Shown here: positions 10,601 through 22,634 of the stretch, piece after piece
Position numbering within the stretch: position 1 is the stretch's first letter
Layout of the letters: each line of letters opens with the position of its first letter
Source: Karstenula rhodostoma CBS 690.94
Lineage: Eukaryota > Ascomycota > Dothideomycetes > Pleosporales > Didymosphaeriaceae
Direction of reading: 5' to 3'
Assembly (NCBI GenBank): GCA_010093485.1
Contig: MU001502.1
Span: 702,057-766,056 of the forward strand
Length of the DNA stretch: 64,000 bases
Made by a program: the position numbers and the translations under genes
The notes under the pieces: model-generated
What the model was told of the DNA's origin: nothing
Database searches by the model: none
The model's input: the letters and a program-made list of their open reading frames with translations, nothing else

Positions 10601-12255
10601 CTACCCAACCAAGCTAATGCTGATAGACTTGGCCTGCAGGTATGACATGAGACCTTCCTTTCCGAGCTCCCTGCCAGCACCGCTCTGCTTGTATCCACCA
10701 AAAGGCGAACCCATGGACGGCGCGAAAGGTGCGTTGATGCCTACAGTGCCAGCTTTGATCTTTGACGCTACTCGTATGGCGCGTGCTGTATTTCCAGTAT
10801 AAACGGTTGCTGTCACACGTTAGTCGCCTCGCTTCCAACCTCGAATTGAGACCCTGTGGGATTGTAATCGCTTACCAGACAGCCCATAGCTAGTATCATT
10901 TGCTAGCTCCACAGCCTCCTCCTCAGTCTCGAACGTCAAGACAGTCAGCACCGGCCCGAAAATCTCCTCTTTGTAGATCCTTGCATCCTTGGCCGGATTC
11001 AAGAAGATCGTAGGCTGCACGAAGGTTCCCGTGTCACCCTTACGCTCGCCACCAACAAGCAGCTTCGCTTCCGACTTGCCAACCTCGATGTATCCGAGGA
11101 CACGCTTCAATTGAGCCTTGTCGGCGAGAGGACCGATGTATGTGCTGGGGGCGTTAGGATCGCCAACGGCGCCGTCGAGACCTTGGAAGCGTTCCTTGAG
11201 GCCCTCGATGAACTTGTCGGCGATGGGCTTCTGGACGAAGAGGCGGGAGGCAGCGATGCAGACTTGGGAGGAGTTGAAGAGGAAGCCTTGCGAGTTTCTG
11301 GTGGGATGTTAGAGCATGGCCATATCAGTGGGAAACGAACGCATAGGTACCCTGTTAACGCACTCTCAATATCTGCATCGTCGAAAACAAGAGAAGGCGA
11401 TTTGCCGCCCAGCTCCAGAGTCACCTTCTTCAAATTACTTTTAGCCGCTGCCTCGATGATCTTACGCCCGCTAGGCCCGCTACCGGTGAACGAGATCTTG
11501 TCAATGTCCATGTGGGACGCAAGGAGAGCGCCAGTTGCGCCGTCTCCGGATACTATATTGAAAACACCGGCAGGGAATCCAGCCTCCTTTACTAGTCGAG
11601 CGAGGACAAGGACACTGAACGGTGACTTCTCCGAGGTCTTGTAGACGACTGCGTTACCAGCAGCCAGCGCGGGGGCTACCTTCCAAGACAGTGTTCTTGT
11701 TGTCTGGTCAGCTCAAATCGCTTCCTCGTCCCGCGTTTACGTACGAAATGGTAACGTTCCAAGGGCCAATGCCAGCACATACGCCAATAGGCTCATACTG
11801 CACAATGTGAAGTCTGTCGCCCTCCACAGGGAATGTCTGGCCCTCAATCTTGTCCGCCCAACCTGCGTAGTATCTAAATGTTTGCGCTGCATAAGGAACA
11901 ACGAATCCACCAGCGATTGAAACTGGCTGCCCCATCGCCTTGATCTCTGCCTTCACGATTTCCTCGTTGTTGGCATCGATAAGGTCGGCGAGCTTGTTCA
12001 GCAGAGCTGCACGCTTAGCAGCAGGCGTAGCTGCCCATGGCTCGAAGGCTGCGCGGGCAGCAGCAACAGCGGCATCAATCTCAGTTTCGCGAGCGCAGTT
12101 GATCTTACCGACAGACTCGTCGGTGGCGGGATTCAATACCTCGTAGGTGGCGGAGGAAGAGCCCTCAATGTACTGGTGGTGTACATCAGCAATATTTGAG
12201 AGGGCAGAACAATTGCATGTACCTCATTGTTGATGAAGTGGGAGTATTCGACCAT
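10601..12255 (-). CDS. NAD(P)-dependent aldehyde dehydrogenase
   Basis: Class I/II-type aldehyde dehydrogenase that oxidises aldehydes to carboxylic acids; probably cytosolic, as no targeting signal is seen. Five exons: 12255-12223, 12172-11745, 11695-11351, 11297-10876 and 10809-10601, giving 478 aa, close to the family norm of 480-500. Visible landmarks are GPWN near residue 150, the cofactor-site FTGSGPSG, catalytic glutamate in [10 protein letters not shown], nucleophilic cysteine in FNSSQVC, the EEIFGPVL motif, and the C-terminal PFGGYKQSG. Exon 1 codes only [11 protein letters not shown]. The intron 2 acceptor was chosen because it restores a [14 protein letters not shown] core in phase. 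A purine/pyrimidine tandem repeat lies just upstream of the start codon. The preferred substrate cannot be told from sequence. Confidence 0.88.
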
Positions 12256-12263
12256 ACTGACTG

Positions 12264-12323
12264 TCTCTCGTTTCTCTCTCGTTTCTCTCTCGTTTCTCTC
12301 TCGTTTCTCTCTCGTTTTTCTCT
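12264..12323. repeat. 11-bp tandem repeat in aldehyde dehydrogenase leader
   Basis: Four perfect copies of GTTTCTCTCTC occupy 12270-12313, with partial or variant copies on both sides. On the gene's strand this is a GA-rich tract ending about nine bases before the ATG at 12255, so it lies in the 5' leader or core promoter. Copy number could vary between strains. Confidence 0.85.
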
Positions 12324-13676
12324 GCGTATCACAAGTAGCGGAACAAAGGTGGAGTGAGTGGGATCTTGGGGCACAGTCGCACCACCCTTCTTATACGCCG
12401 TAAGCTCCATATGCATGGTATTGATTGGCTTCTGACGAGCTTGCTTTGCCGCACGCGCATCGCAGGCTTTGCTAAAGATAGCTTCTTTGATCAGCCTACA
12501 AGGTATCACTGCTTGTGAGATTAATTTCAGGCTCGATTTGTCTTACCCAGGTACTATACGTAATCAAATCATACGTTCTACAATGTTACCCCCAGCTATA
12601 TCTGTGGGTAAACAGCACAGACGCTCCAGCCATCTGTACGAGTAGGGCGGTCGTTATGTTTACCTCCGGCCTGCAAAATTTGTGCTGTCGCGGAATTAGA
12701 GGGCTTTGTTCAACCCCGCCAAAATCCTCATACGATGTCCTTTTGCTCTTGCATTCGCTGACGGACCCACTGTCTAGCTCTTTTCGTGCCGTGTGAGAGC
12801 AAGGTACCCCACCTCGTCGCTTAATTCCTTGCAACAGGCGCATCTTTAGGAGCTGACGATAGCGGCAGACCGTCAGAAAGCGCCTGCCCTGGCATTGACA
12901 TCCCGGACGATGCATCTCGGCGCAACTGTGTGAAGGCGGTGTGCTACAATGAATTTAGGGTAGCTGGACGCAACCACCGGATGACTGCTGCTACGAGAAG
13001 ACAGAGTACACCAGAGCTGAAGGCGCTTCAATATGACAAGTGGCTGACTCAAATCTTGGGAACGTTGCACACGCTGGCTGGAGCTTTCAATGCTGGGTGA
13101 TCATGGTGCACGAGTGGAAGGAATCTCGCCAAGTCCTATACAAATCCCACCCCGTGAAAGGGTGACTGTATTGTACTCCAAGCATTGCCTTGAACGGGAA
13201 GCTCCTACGCTTGGCGCATGGCAGCTGCCTATGGCCAGCGTAATGGAACTCTACTATTACTGCGGGTACGATTCGAGTCTTTACTCGGTATGGACATTGT
13301 ACATTGTCAGCGATCCAATCCTCATTGGATCCAGGATATTTTTCGGAGCGTATGCAAAGCAATAGATTAGGACAAGGTGACTCTGTTGTGAGGTGATTGC
13401 AATACAAGCGACGTAGGCCTTGTACCCGCGGAATGTTTCCAATGGGAGGGGAGGGGATTGTTAGGGTGAGAGGTTACGAGATCTTTATACCTTCATACAT
13501 CTGCGTGCATCTGATTCTCTCGTACGATGTCGACTGCATTCCTCCAGCATGGAGACTGCATCATGTTGTTGATTCATAATGATACAAATGGAGGTATTTG
13601 AGTCGCTACTGCGATTGTTCCCTGCTCATCGAGGCGATTCCAGCAATAGTGGTATCCGTTCCATCGTCCCCAGCCG
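12324..13676. other. Intergenic, no gene recognised
   Basis: About 1.35 kb holding the upstream promoter of the aldehyde dehydrogenase and the 3' region of the DUF7907 gene. Open frames of about 90-110 codons on both strands (for example 13090-13365 plus and 13087-13407 minus) overlap each other and show no family features, signal peptide or splice support, so I do not call them. Confidence 0.4.
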
Positions 13677-14349
13677 CTAGACAAACTCCCGATAAACCTG
13701 CACCTTCTGACATGTCGGATTCTGCGGCACACCCTTGACACCGATCTTCCAATTCAGCGTATAATAGAGGTAGCTCCAACGCGTCAAACAAATGTACCAA
13801 TTCTCTATCTTCTGCGGCGGATCCAACCGCTCCGGCGGAGTCACCGTATCATCCTGGTATCTTCCGAGGTACATGCATCCGTTGCTGCTGAAGGATACGG
13901 TTGAGGCGGTGTCGTTTCCAGGAAAGAAAATCGGAGCAGCGACGTCGCTGAGGAAATCCCAGCTAAACTGCATGCCCGAGGGTACGATGTCGCCGCCGTT
14001 GACAGTAAGATTCCAGAGAAGCGGGCCATATGGGTCTCCATCGATGCCTGGAAATGGGGGATCGGCTTGCGTCTGCTGGTAGAAGGTGTCATAAGAAACG
14101 GAGGCGTTGTCGTGGGTATTGCCGGTGGGACAGAGTCCTTCGATCGCAGCGCCTTGATGACAGGTTCCCAGCACTTCAACTCGTCAGATTACCTGATCTT
14201 GATAGGGAATACAGTTACGGCAAGCACGTACTAGTGCCATCTAAAGTGGCATTATCGGACTTGATGAAGAGGCGGAAGGGCTTCGAGCTTTGGTCAAATT
14301 GAGCGAGGGCACCGCTCGCAAGAGCTGCAAGGACGAAGGTGGACTTCAT
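13677..14349 (-). CDS. Secreted DUF7907-type protein
   Basis: Two exons, 14349-14232 and 14173-13677, encode 204 aa. The N-terminus MKSTFVLAALASGALA is a clear signal peptide. The intron (GTACGT donor, TTGAAG acceptor) joins DNATLDGT to MLGTCHQGAAIEGLCP, the cysteine-containing core expected for the small secreted fungal family now called DUF7907. Several Asn-X-Ser/Thr sites are present (NATL, NASV, NLTV, NDTA), and cysteines recur near the C-terminus (ICLTRW, PTCQ). Family members are uncharacterised extracellular proteins of ascomycetes; a surface or effector-like role is only a guess. A TATA-like CATATATT lies about 165 bp upstream of the ATG, near 14513-14520. Confidence 0.72.
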
Positions 14350-15717
14350 GCTTTCGACTGCAAAGATGTTGTCGCAGAGAGTGATTCGTGTTCGGATGGA
14401 CTGATGTCGGCTGAATGTAGGAGAGCAGTGTAGGCGAAAATAGGCGTTCGCCGTAAATTGTACTGAGCGTAGGTCGGTGACCAGAACACAGGTAAGAGAG
14501 CGTAAATGTCAATATATGGGTTCTCTCCTAAGAAGCCATCACGAAGAGAAACTGCGAGGGCGACATTGATGACGTTTCGCAAGAGCTAGTCCTTGCAGCT
14601 TCCGCCGCAGCGAGCTACCGCGGTTACTTGCGGTGGCGGCGGACAACGTCGCTATCCGTATGAGGCTGGTGATGTCTTAGCAGTGGGCGATTTTACCGGG
14701 CTGCAGCAGTGTACAAGAGCATTGCTTGACAGTTAGACTTGCTGAGCATTGTATGATTCAAGTTTGCGCGGAGTACAGTTGATGCGGTTCATCGCGCAAA
14801 TGGCAGAACTGTGCAAAAGGAAACGGTGAGTACCCTCCAATTGGCTGGAGCGTTTATAGATGTACGAAGTACCTACCCCTCCCAAAGTCGATGGAGATCA
14901 TCACCATATGCTCTGGGCGAAGCTGTGTGCGGGGTTGACAAGGCCGAATTTGACCCATCATTTCTCCCTCCGATCAGACCCTGAACAATTATCCACGCGC
15001 GGCATAATAATGTTGGGCTTGAAAGCTGCGATGTGAAGAGAATCACAAACATTTGATCCATGCAGGTACCCACGGCAACTCCCTAAAGAGGCTGTTCGGT
15101 CGTGACGCTGCTGGATGAAACAGGATCGTTCCCCAATGACTGATTGGTACAACGAAGTTGTACCTCCGCTCCACAAACACCGGCTGACAGGTGCCAAATC
15201 ACTGGAGGTCCGTGTCACACCACCGGTGATAGTATAAGAGCTATCTGGACAGTATATCCCAAGGCGGTGTTTTAGGGTCTGATACGGTATGGTATGTGCA
15301 CTAGTAGGCAGCATAGTATTTTCTTGGAAGTCTACGCTGAGATGCGCGGAACCTCAGAATCAGGTTTCTGGAGCCTGTTAGTCCCATGGCTTCGCCCGCT
15401 TTTTACATAATGGGGTAGCCCGGGCAAACCGCTAGATTCAGTGACAGAAACCATCACATCACTGCACATTCAGCGGCGGCCTGCACCTCCTCCGAGACAC
15501 GGTGTGACGATTCCTTTCCGGAAGTTTGTATGTTTGCGCCATACAATATGCGAAGGTAAGAGCTATGTAAATAATAGGGGGCTCGCTAAGCACCTGTAAC
15601 ATGCCATTCATGCCCATATGTCCAATGCATCCAGTCCTGTACGCCGATTTATGCAATTGCGCTCTAAATCATGTGGTTGAATAGTTAAGAAAAATCGGTT
15701 GTAAATGATTGGGAGGC
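14350..15717. other. Intergenic, no gene recognised
   Basis: About 1.37 kb upstream of the DUF7907 gene and downstream of the aspartic protease. The 118-codon minus frame at 14958-15314 has no recognisable domain and a random-looking composition. No tRNA, repeat array or transposon end was seen. Confidence 0.4.
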
Positions 15718-17411
15718 TCATAACCCGTTGAAGCCCATCAGGAGTCCGGCGCCAGCAAGCGCAGCACCGGCAGCGTGCCATGGCATTGGGGTTGCGGCAG
15801 GAGACCCGAACCCACTCGACGATCCGCCGCCATTTGATCCTGTGACTGAGGGGCCGCCAATGCGGCCACCGCCGCCTTGTACATCGAGGGAAGAGACAGC
15901 GTTGGGGACTCCTGTAGCGCCAGGTATCTGAAGTTGCGGTCAGTCGCTGCAACAACATAGGGGAGACAAGGTAGGAAGGTTCAGACACGTCTCAACGAAG
16001 CGAAATGCATTTGTTTCGCAACAAGAAACAAATGTGATGCCCATTCGCTTTTTTTTGTACGTACCCCAGTCGCCCCAGATTGGATTTCTTGGATATTTGA
16101 TTGCGTTGAGTTAAAGACGGTCTGTGCGAGACCAATCTGGTTGTTGTCGAGGTCGTAGACGACATAGGCGGATCGTAGAAAGGTGTCTCCAAGAACGGAG
16201 ATTGAGTTGCCAGAGGGACCAATGCCAAGGATGCAGATGGGCTGGCCACGCTGGTAGCCCATGACCAGTACAAGTTCATTGAGAGGAACCGAAATAGTGG
16301 GCCCATCGGAAGAGAAGGTGAATTCCAATGATCCGTCCTGGTTGGCGAGATCACAGTCGCATATAGCAGCGCCTTGCGTAGAGTCATATCGTGCGTTGTA
16401 CTTGGTGTACAATGCTTGGGCAACATTGTCGGGCAGATACATAAGAGACGATCCGGAGTCAAGAAGCACGGCGACGTTCTCGTTCTCGAAGATGGAACCC
16501 TTGTCGCCGTCATCGCCCATGGCGGTCAGGGCGATGATGAATTCGGCGTACGTGTTCGCCTCGGCAATGATGGGGAGCTTGCTGAGTGTTCCATTGAACT
16601 TGCCCGTATCCACGCCACCAAAAAGGATGCTGCCGGTGGATGCGTCCAAGTCGTTCAGGTAAAGAGAGTAGGCGTTGGTGTTGATTGTCTTGTCGTCCAC
16701 CAGCTTCTGGGGTAGATTAGGGTATGGGCGCAGGCCGGCACGGTTGACCTGGACCTCGTTGACCTGGTAGCCAATGCCCAAGATACCCTCGTACGAACTC
16801 GACGTGTATCCGATGCCGAATTGCAAGTTTTTTACCGTCAGATCCGGGTTGCTCATGTGGAATGTGTCTGTGGCATAGTCGCCCGATGCGCCCGAGCCGT
16901 CTACGTAGGAGATGTTGAAAATACTGTTCACATATTTGTATGTGGACGAATCGTTGGCGCTGTAGGTGCCCGCCGAGGAGCAGGGCTCGCTAATGCTCGA
17001 GCATAGCCGCGAGTTTGCGGCATTCACCCAGAGGTCGCTGCTGCCCGTGTCGACATGGAGGCGGAAGTTTTGTTGTGGCGTGCCCAGGCTGGCGTTCATG
17101 AAGTACAGCGTCTCGAGGTTGTCCAGCGTCACTTGGACCGTGTCTCGCCTCCGCAACCGGTCGTGGTGGATGGGGTTTACATGGCGGCGACTGATGTCGA
17201 GCTTGACTACCTTTGGGCTCTGCGACAGGTCAGCGACAGTCGTCCTCATGCCTCATGACACGAGGCGCAACGGCTATGCCAAGGCGGGCACAGAGGCGGG
17301 CGGGTCGCGAGTATGGGGAAGCCAAGCGGCGCTTACCTCGGGCTGCACCAGGCGGAAGGCCGACGCCGACGTCAGCAGCTGCGCGGCCAGCGCGAGCGTT
17401 GAGACGTTCAT
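15718..17411 (-). CDS. GPI-anchored aspartic protease (yapsin/candidapepsin type)
   Basis: Pepsin-family (A1) endopeptidase likely displayed on the cell surface. Three exons: 17411-17337, 17219-16065 and 15927-15718, total 479 aa. Residues 1-18 form a signal peptide (MNVSTLALAAQLLTSASA). A short propeptide ends near the RLRRRD basic site around residue 50. The two catalytic aspartates are in VDTGSSD (Asp82) and VLLDSGSS (about Asp279). A Ser/Gly-rich stalk follows (for example GGGSSSGF), and the protein ends in a hydrophobic tail (AGAALAGAGLLMGF), the usual signal for GPI attachment. That tail lies entirely on the third exon; without the splice the protein would run into an unrelated basic end. 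It is divergent from RFC4 across about 980 bp. Confidence 0.88.
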
Positions 17412-18389
17412 TTTCGAGCGGCGACGGGGAGGAATGGACGAGCGACTGCCTCGTGTATGCGATGCGATGCGCAGCGAGTGAGAGACGAGCGGGACCGGTA
17501 TGCAACGCCCGTAAGCGAAGCTGCAACGTGCGACCAGGGACCAGAAGCGATCAAACGGCGCAAAAGAAGAAGGTCGCGAGTAGGTTTCAACGAGCAGAGC
17601 AGGGCAAGGAAAGCGCTCGGGTCCACGCAGCTTGCCCGACGTCTTATCATGGCCGTGTATGGGTCCGCTGCGGCCAAAATAGCGATGACGCGTATGAGCA
17701 CATCGGTTTGGCTTCGAGGCGGGACCCAGCGGCACTGACTGTACATACGCATGCCGACCCGTTTGATCCTGATCTGAGCCTGAGCCTGGGCCTGAGCCGT
17801 TGTCTTTTTTTGTGCCCGCGGGCTTGCGTGGCGCCGTGGCGGTGCTTTCGACTTGAATCCGTTCCACCTGGTGAACCTGGGGACCGTGGTGAAGCCATGT
17901 CCTGCTGTTTCGAATCCATCCTCCCCAACACACCCATGGTATATCCGGATGCTTACGAGTGCGCCCACGTACTCGGACCGCTCGCGTTCAAGTACGACGC
18001 CCTGAGTGTTTACGCGAGAGTGACAGAGCAGGCGATCCATCTGTCCGAGGCGCCGTGGCCCACGAACACGGCCCAGGCCTCAGATTGGGATCTCCACAGA
18101 CGCGTGGGCCCAGGAGGCGCAGTTTTCATCTTGTGCACGAGATTCAGGAACGGCATGGTGAGAAGCGGATGGAAGTGAAGCTGAAGGGTAGACACGGCGA
18201 AGAGTCGAGCCCTACTGTGCAGCCATCTCCAGCTCGCTGGGTCATGGGAACCTCGGAATGAGGCTCGGCACGCGGTCAAAGGACGCATACAGATCACGTG
18301 AAAGATGGCGGCAAGCTTACTAAGCCACTTCCACGCGAGAACGCGTCGGCTACGCGTTGCCCCACGCCAACATTTGAACCCTCATCATC
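17412..18389. promoter_or_regulatory. Divergent promoter region, aspartic protease and RFC4
   Basis: About 980 bp separate the two outward-facing starts. A 321-codon plus frame (17213-18178) crosses this region and the protease 5' end, but its composition is that of a chance frame opposite GC-rich sequence and no domain is visible, so it is not called. No TATA box was found. Confidence 0.4.
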
Positions 18390-19549
18390 ATGGCCAAAGC
18401 AGAGTCCTCCAAGGCAGCTGCCAGCAACGGCATCAAGGCCAACCCCAATGCGCAAGGAGGAGCCAACTATGAGCTGCCATGGTAAGTCTGCTGCCCTTGG
18501 CTCCTCACGAGTCGCAAGCTGAGAAGGTGTAGGGTCGAGAAATACCGGCCCGTGTTTCTCGACCATGTCGTCGGCAACACAGAGACAATCGAGCGCCTCA
18601 AGATCATTGCAAAGGATGGCAATATGCCGCACGTCATTATATCGGGAATGCCCGGCATCGGAAAGACGACGTCGATCCTCTGCCTCGCGCGCCAGCTCCT
18701 CGGCGATGCGTACAAGGAAGCCGTACTTGAGCTTAATGCCTCCGACGAGCGTGGTATAGACGTTGTTAGAAACAGGATAAAGGGTTTCGCGCAGAAGAAG
18801 GTGACGCTGCCGCCGGGCAGGCAAAAGTTGGTCATCCTGGACGAGGCGGACAGCATGACGAGCGGAGCCCAACAGGCGCTGCGACGCACAATGGAGATCT
18901 ACAGCAGCACCACGCGATTTGCCTTTGCTTGCAACCAGTCGAACAAGATCATCGAACCGCTGCAGTCCCGCTGCGCCATCCTCAGATACGCCCGCCTTAC
19001 CGATGCGCAAATCGTGCGCCGGCTCATGCAGGTCTGCGAGGCAGAACAAGTGCAGTTCTCAGACGACGGCGTTGCTGCTCTCGTCTTCTCAGCCGAGGGC
19101 GACATGCGACAAGCTATAAACAACTTACAGTCAACTCATGCTGGCTTCGGATTCGTGAACGGGGACAACGTGTTCAGGGTGGTGGACAGCCCACATCCGA
19201 TCAAGGTTCAGGCCATGATCAAGGCATGCCACGAATGCAGGGTGGACGATGCTCTCACGGCCTTGAAGGAACTCTGGGACCTGGGCTACAGCTGTCACGA
19301 CATCATCAGCACCATGTTCAAGGTTACAAAAACCATTGACAGCTTGAGCGAGCATGCGAAATTGGAGTTTATCAAGGTATGCGTGCCGACCAACGTGAGG
19401 TGGACAGGTCTAATCATGTGCAGGAGATCGGCTTCACGCATATGCGTATCCTCGAAGGCGTCCAAACGCTCCTCCAGCTCTCTGGCTGCGTCGCACGTCT
19501 CTGCAAGATTAATATGCAACCACAGCTTTTTGTCCTCCCTTCGAAATGA
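18390..19549 (+). CDS. RFC4: Replication factor C subunit 4 (clamp loader AAA+ ATPase)
   Basis: Small subunit of the RFC clamp loader, which opens PCNA rings at primer ends in replication and repair. Equivalent to yeast Rfc4 (human RFC2). Three exons: 18390-18481, 18533-19376 and 19424-19549, giving 353 aa. Visible motifs are the RFC box PWVEKYRP made across intron 1, Walker [10 protein letters not shown], Walker B ILDEADSM, sensor 1 FACNQSNKI, the arginine-finger motif SRC, and sensor 2 [13 protein letters not shown]. The last exon gives the [15 protein letters not shown] collar segment, which would be lost if the intron 19377-19423 were read through. Identification is firm from near-complete family conservation. 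Confidence 0.93.
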
Positions 19550-20148
19550 ACGAATTTTGCATTGCATTTAGCACGGTGTTTGGGCGTCAGTAGCATATGC
19601 ATGGACATGATGATTCTGGGCGGATTTGGCTGTATGCTGATGCGAGTTGCTACTGACATCGAGTAGCATGTATTTGGCATATAATATAACGTACGAGTTG
19701 CAAATCTTTGACAAACCGTCATGACTATGGGAAACCTTCTATCCGTTTCACTTCCGGTGTTCTTGAGCTTGAACAATTATTGAGGACAACTTCGGGAGTG
19801 CCATGACAGTCGTATCATTTAGCGTGTATAAATAAACTACGGCCATGCAACGGATGCTCGCGTCGATCACAGAGAGAGAAGGCAAGGCGTGTAATCTAGA
19901 TACCCATGGCGTGAATCAAAAACGATGTCGTCGCCTAATGCAGGACGTTCTACCATACAATGTGCATAACGAGGCCCAATCTTTACCCTCGTTCATAGGC
20001 TCCCTACCCGTCTAGAATGCTTACATGCACACCCACCGGTCTGACCAGACTCTATTAAGAGTCCACAGGCTCTCCGTCCCTGACCATGATGTACGTCTGC
20101 GGGTTTGACTTCCTCCAATCACGGTCTAACCCCTTTGTCCGCCCCTGA
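19550..20148. other. Intergenic between convergent genes
   Basis: Holds the 3' ends of RFC4 (+) and of the membrane orphan (-). It is AT-rich around 19650-19860. No gene, repeat array or RNA element was recognised. Confidence 0.4.
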
Positions 20149-21064
20149 TCACAACAATTTCGAGTTCAGTGCCTGCGACCCGCTGGTACTTGCTTGCCGT
20201 CTCAAGATGGGATCGCTGAACCGCCTACCGCCTTTCTCAGTCGGCGGTGGCTGGGTTGTGGAAGCAGAGGAAGTTGCACTAGGGACCCGAGCGCTCCATC
20301 TGCCGTTTCCGATGACATCTGCTTGCTTCGAGTTCGCGGATGCCAAATGGAAAATGTCCTGGTCCGTATTTTTTGCGCTCTCGTCGTCTTGGAAAGACAG
20401 TCTTTTCGAAGACATGGGTCCCAAGTCGGCTGAAGGTGATGTATGCACCAGAGCTTTTCCTTTTCCTTTTCCTTTGTCTATCTTCGTTGGCAGGACCAAT
20501 TCGATAGTCGGAGATGAAGAGGTTGTCCGAACCGGCGTCTTGCCCTTGCCTTTATAGGAGGACTCTGTCGGTGTTGAAACGATCGCCTGATCGTCGTCGT
20601 GGTCATCGTAGTCGTCTACCTCAGTGACTGTGACAAGAACGTCGTCTTTGGGCATCTCCGTGTTGTCCTGCTCGGTAGACCTGCCGAGGGTTTCTTGCGG
20701 CGACGTTCGACTAAATTTGTTTCGAGATCTTTGGAGGGTGCGTGTTAAATAAGCAGTAGGTCCTTTTTCATCGTACGTGTAGACCACAGGCTGCCGATCG
20801 TCACGTTTGGGGAGCAGATTGGCCGCAGGCTGTTCCCTGTTCGGACCGTCGACGTCGGCAATCTCTTCATCGGGATTGTTATCGAATTGATAGGATTCTT
20901 CGATCTATTGCGCATACGTGAGCTTATTGATGATGTATTGCAATTTGTCGCCATCCACTTACACGGTACGGAATGATATAACACGCCATCAGCTCAACCA
21001 GGAACAAGCATGCCGCGCCTGCGACGAAGCCCGCACCGAACCAAGCTGCTCTGTTGCTTTTCAT
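20149..21064 (-). CDS. Single-pass membrane protein of unknown function
   Basis: Two exons, 21064-20963 and 20904-20149, encode 285 aa. A hydrophobic segment at residues 8-30 (FGAGFVAGAACLFLVELMA) is a signal anchor or cleavable signal, and the rest is hydrophilic and low-complexity. That region includes acidic patches (TEVDDYDDHDDD) and Lys/Gly repeats (KGKGKTP and KGKGKGK). No catalytic motif was found. The intron has a GTAAGT donor and an in-phase acceptor, which supports a real gene. The long hydrophilic part is probably disordered. I do not recognise the family. Confidence 0.6.
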
Positions 21065-21342
21065 TGCATGTAACTTAGCGATTGGACGTATAGAGATGCA
21101 GTAATGAGATGGAACTGGCTGGATACTGCGCTTTCAAGTAAGTCCGGTAGCAACAAGCAGGGTTAAAGGCATAGTTACGAAACTGAAAAAAAAAACATGT
21201 GACGACATACATAGATGCAGTGCGGAGAGATTGCGAGCAGGAAGTCGCGCATAAAAAAAGGAAGGAACGCAGTGGAACACAATGAGCATCAGCGACCTCT
21301 GCAATGCATCCGCATTCACCATAATTAAAAGCTGCTGCGAAC

Positions 21343-22504
21343 CTATGCAGACAACTTGCCTGACGCTTCTGTCATCTGCGTCGCTTGTAGCCCTGTGCCA
21401 GCTTTCTTGTCCGTGAGATGCTTCCCAATATATCCTCTTGGACCCCCGAGATGGAAGGGATCTACTGCTCCAGCGAGAAGACTTCTTTTATTATTCTTTT
21501 TTTCAGCACGTAGACGTGCCAGTTCTTCGTTGCTCATGTCCCAAAACTGCGTTTTCTCGTCACGTCCGGCAAAGAGACCCCAAACATCGAAGGGATCAAA
21601 TACTGTCACGATCCAAGGTCTGTCGTCGGCCCAACCTGGACCACGGCGTTCTGTGACCCCATCTCTGTCAAGGAACACAGAGTTGGAACGAGGCAAGCGC
21701 TTGCCAGGGTGGAAGACGTTTAGGAGAGCTGTGTTGAGAAACATGATGACGGCTTCGAAGATCCAAAAGAAAATCTCGTTCTTGTATATGGTACTGTCCC
21801 AGCCCTCGATGTATTCGACCAGGCGGTATATGCAGCGGATGGTTACCAGGGTGGCGGATACGTACAGGACGTACAGTACGATTCGAAGATCTCGAGACAG
21901 CAACTTTTCTTTGTTGGCGCGCATGTGGAACTGGGCAGCGAGGAGACCGAAAGATCCGAAAAGCGCTACTTGAAGTGATAGTGACGCGGTTACGAGGTTC
22001 GCTCCCAGCTTGCGTTGTTTCGGCGTCATGGAAGGATTCGCCATCCGCCACGCGCCTTGCCCGATCAATATCTCACAAACCGCATCGAGACCAACGAACG
22101 TTGTGGCGACGCGTCCTGGATGCATTGGTGCGAGATATGGGATGTAGTATAAGATACGCGATAGAATGAAGTAGTTGATGAGTGCGTAAACGGGCGGACC
22201 GGACATGATGAGTACAGTGGAAGCGATGAGATACGTGAGGTGTTCTGTATGGTGCGCTCCAAGCTCACGAATGATAAAACCGGCGATCATCAATGCCGCC
22301 GCCCATGGGAGCAAGATGGTCGTTCGCCAGGACCCATGTTTGATCGTCTGCCATGCGTGAATGACGCCCGAGATGAAAAAGAGGACGATGAAGACGATCG
22401 GGGCCGCTTTGTTTGGCGCATAGTACCAAATACTTCCCGGTGCTGCATGTATTAGCTAGAATACCTGGATTTATGTCGGACTTACAGTAATCTCCCATGC
22501 CCAT
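21343..22504 (-). CDS. RTA1-like seven-helix membrane protein
   Basis: Member of the fungal RTA1 family (seven transmembrane helices), linked in yeast to lipid translocation, sphingoid-base and 7-aminocholesterol resistance. Two exons, 22504-22486 and 22442-21343, give 372 aa. The 19-nt first exon codes MGMGDY and joins in phase to SPGSIWYYAP, the usual extracellular N-terminus just before helix 1. The body has seven hydrophobic stretches and family patterns such as PPVYALINYFILSRILYY, FVGLDAVCEILIGQG and EIFFWIFEAVIMF. The C-terminal hundred residues are polar and cytosolic, with an FDPFDVWGLFAG segment. An internal ATG at 22314 would skip helix 1 and is rejected. Confidence 0.85.
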
Positions 22505-22634
22505 TTTGATTTCGCGGTGTGATTGATGAGTCTTTTCACAATTGCAGTTTTGTAGTCTTCAAGGAGGAATGTAACGATAAAGCTTGGAGTGACAGCGCTT
22601 TGCGTGATGCTGGCACCTCTCAGGCAGCACCAAG

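Noticed and set aside
17213..18178. 321-codon plus frame
   Set aside because: Covers the aspartic protease 5' end and its promoter; GC-driven open frame without domains.
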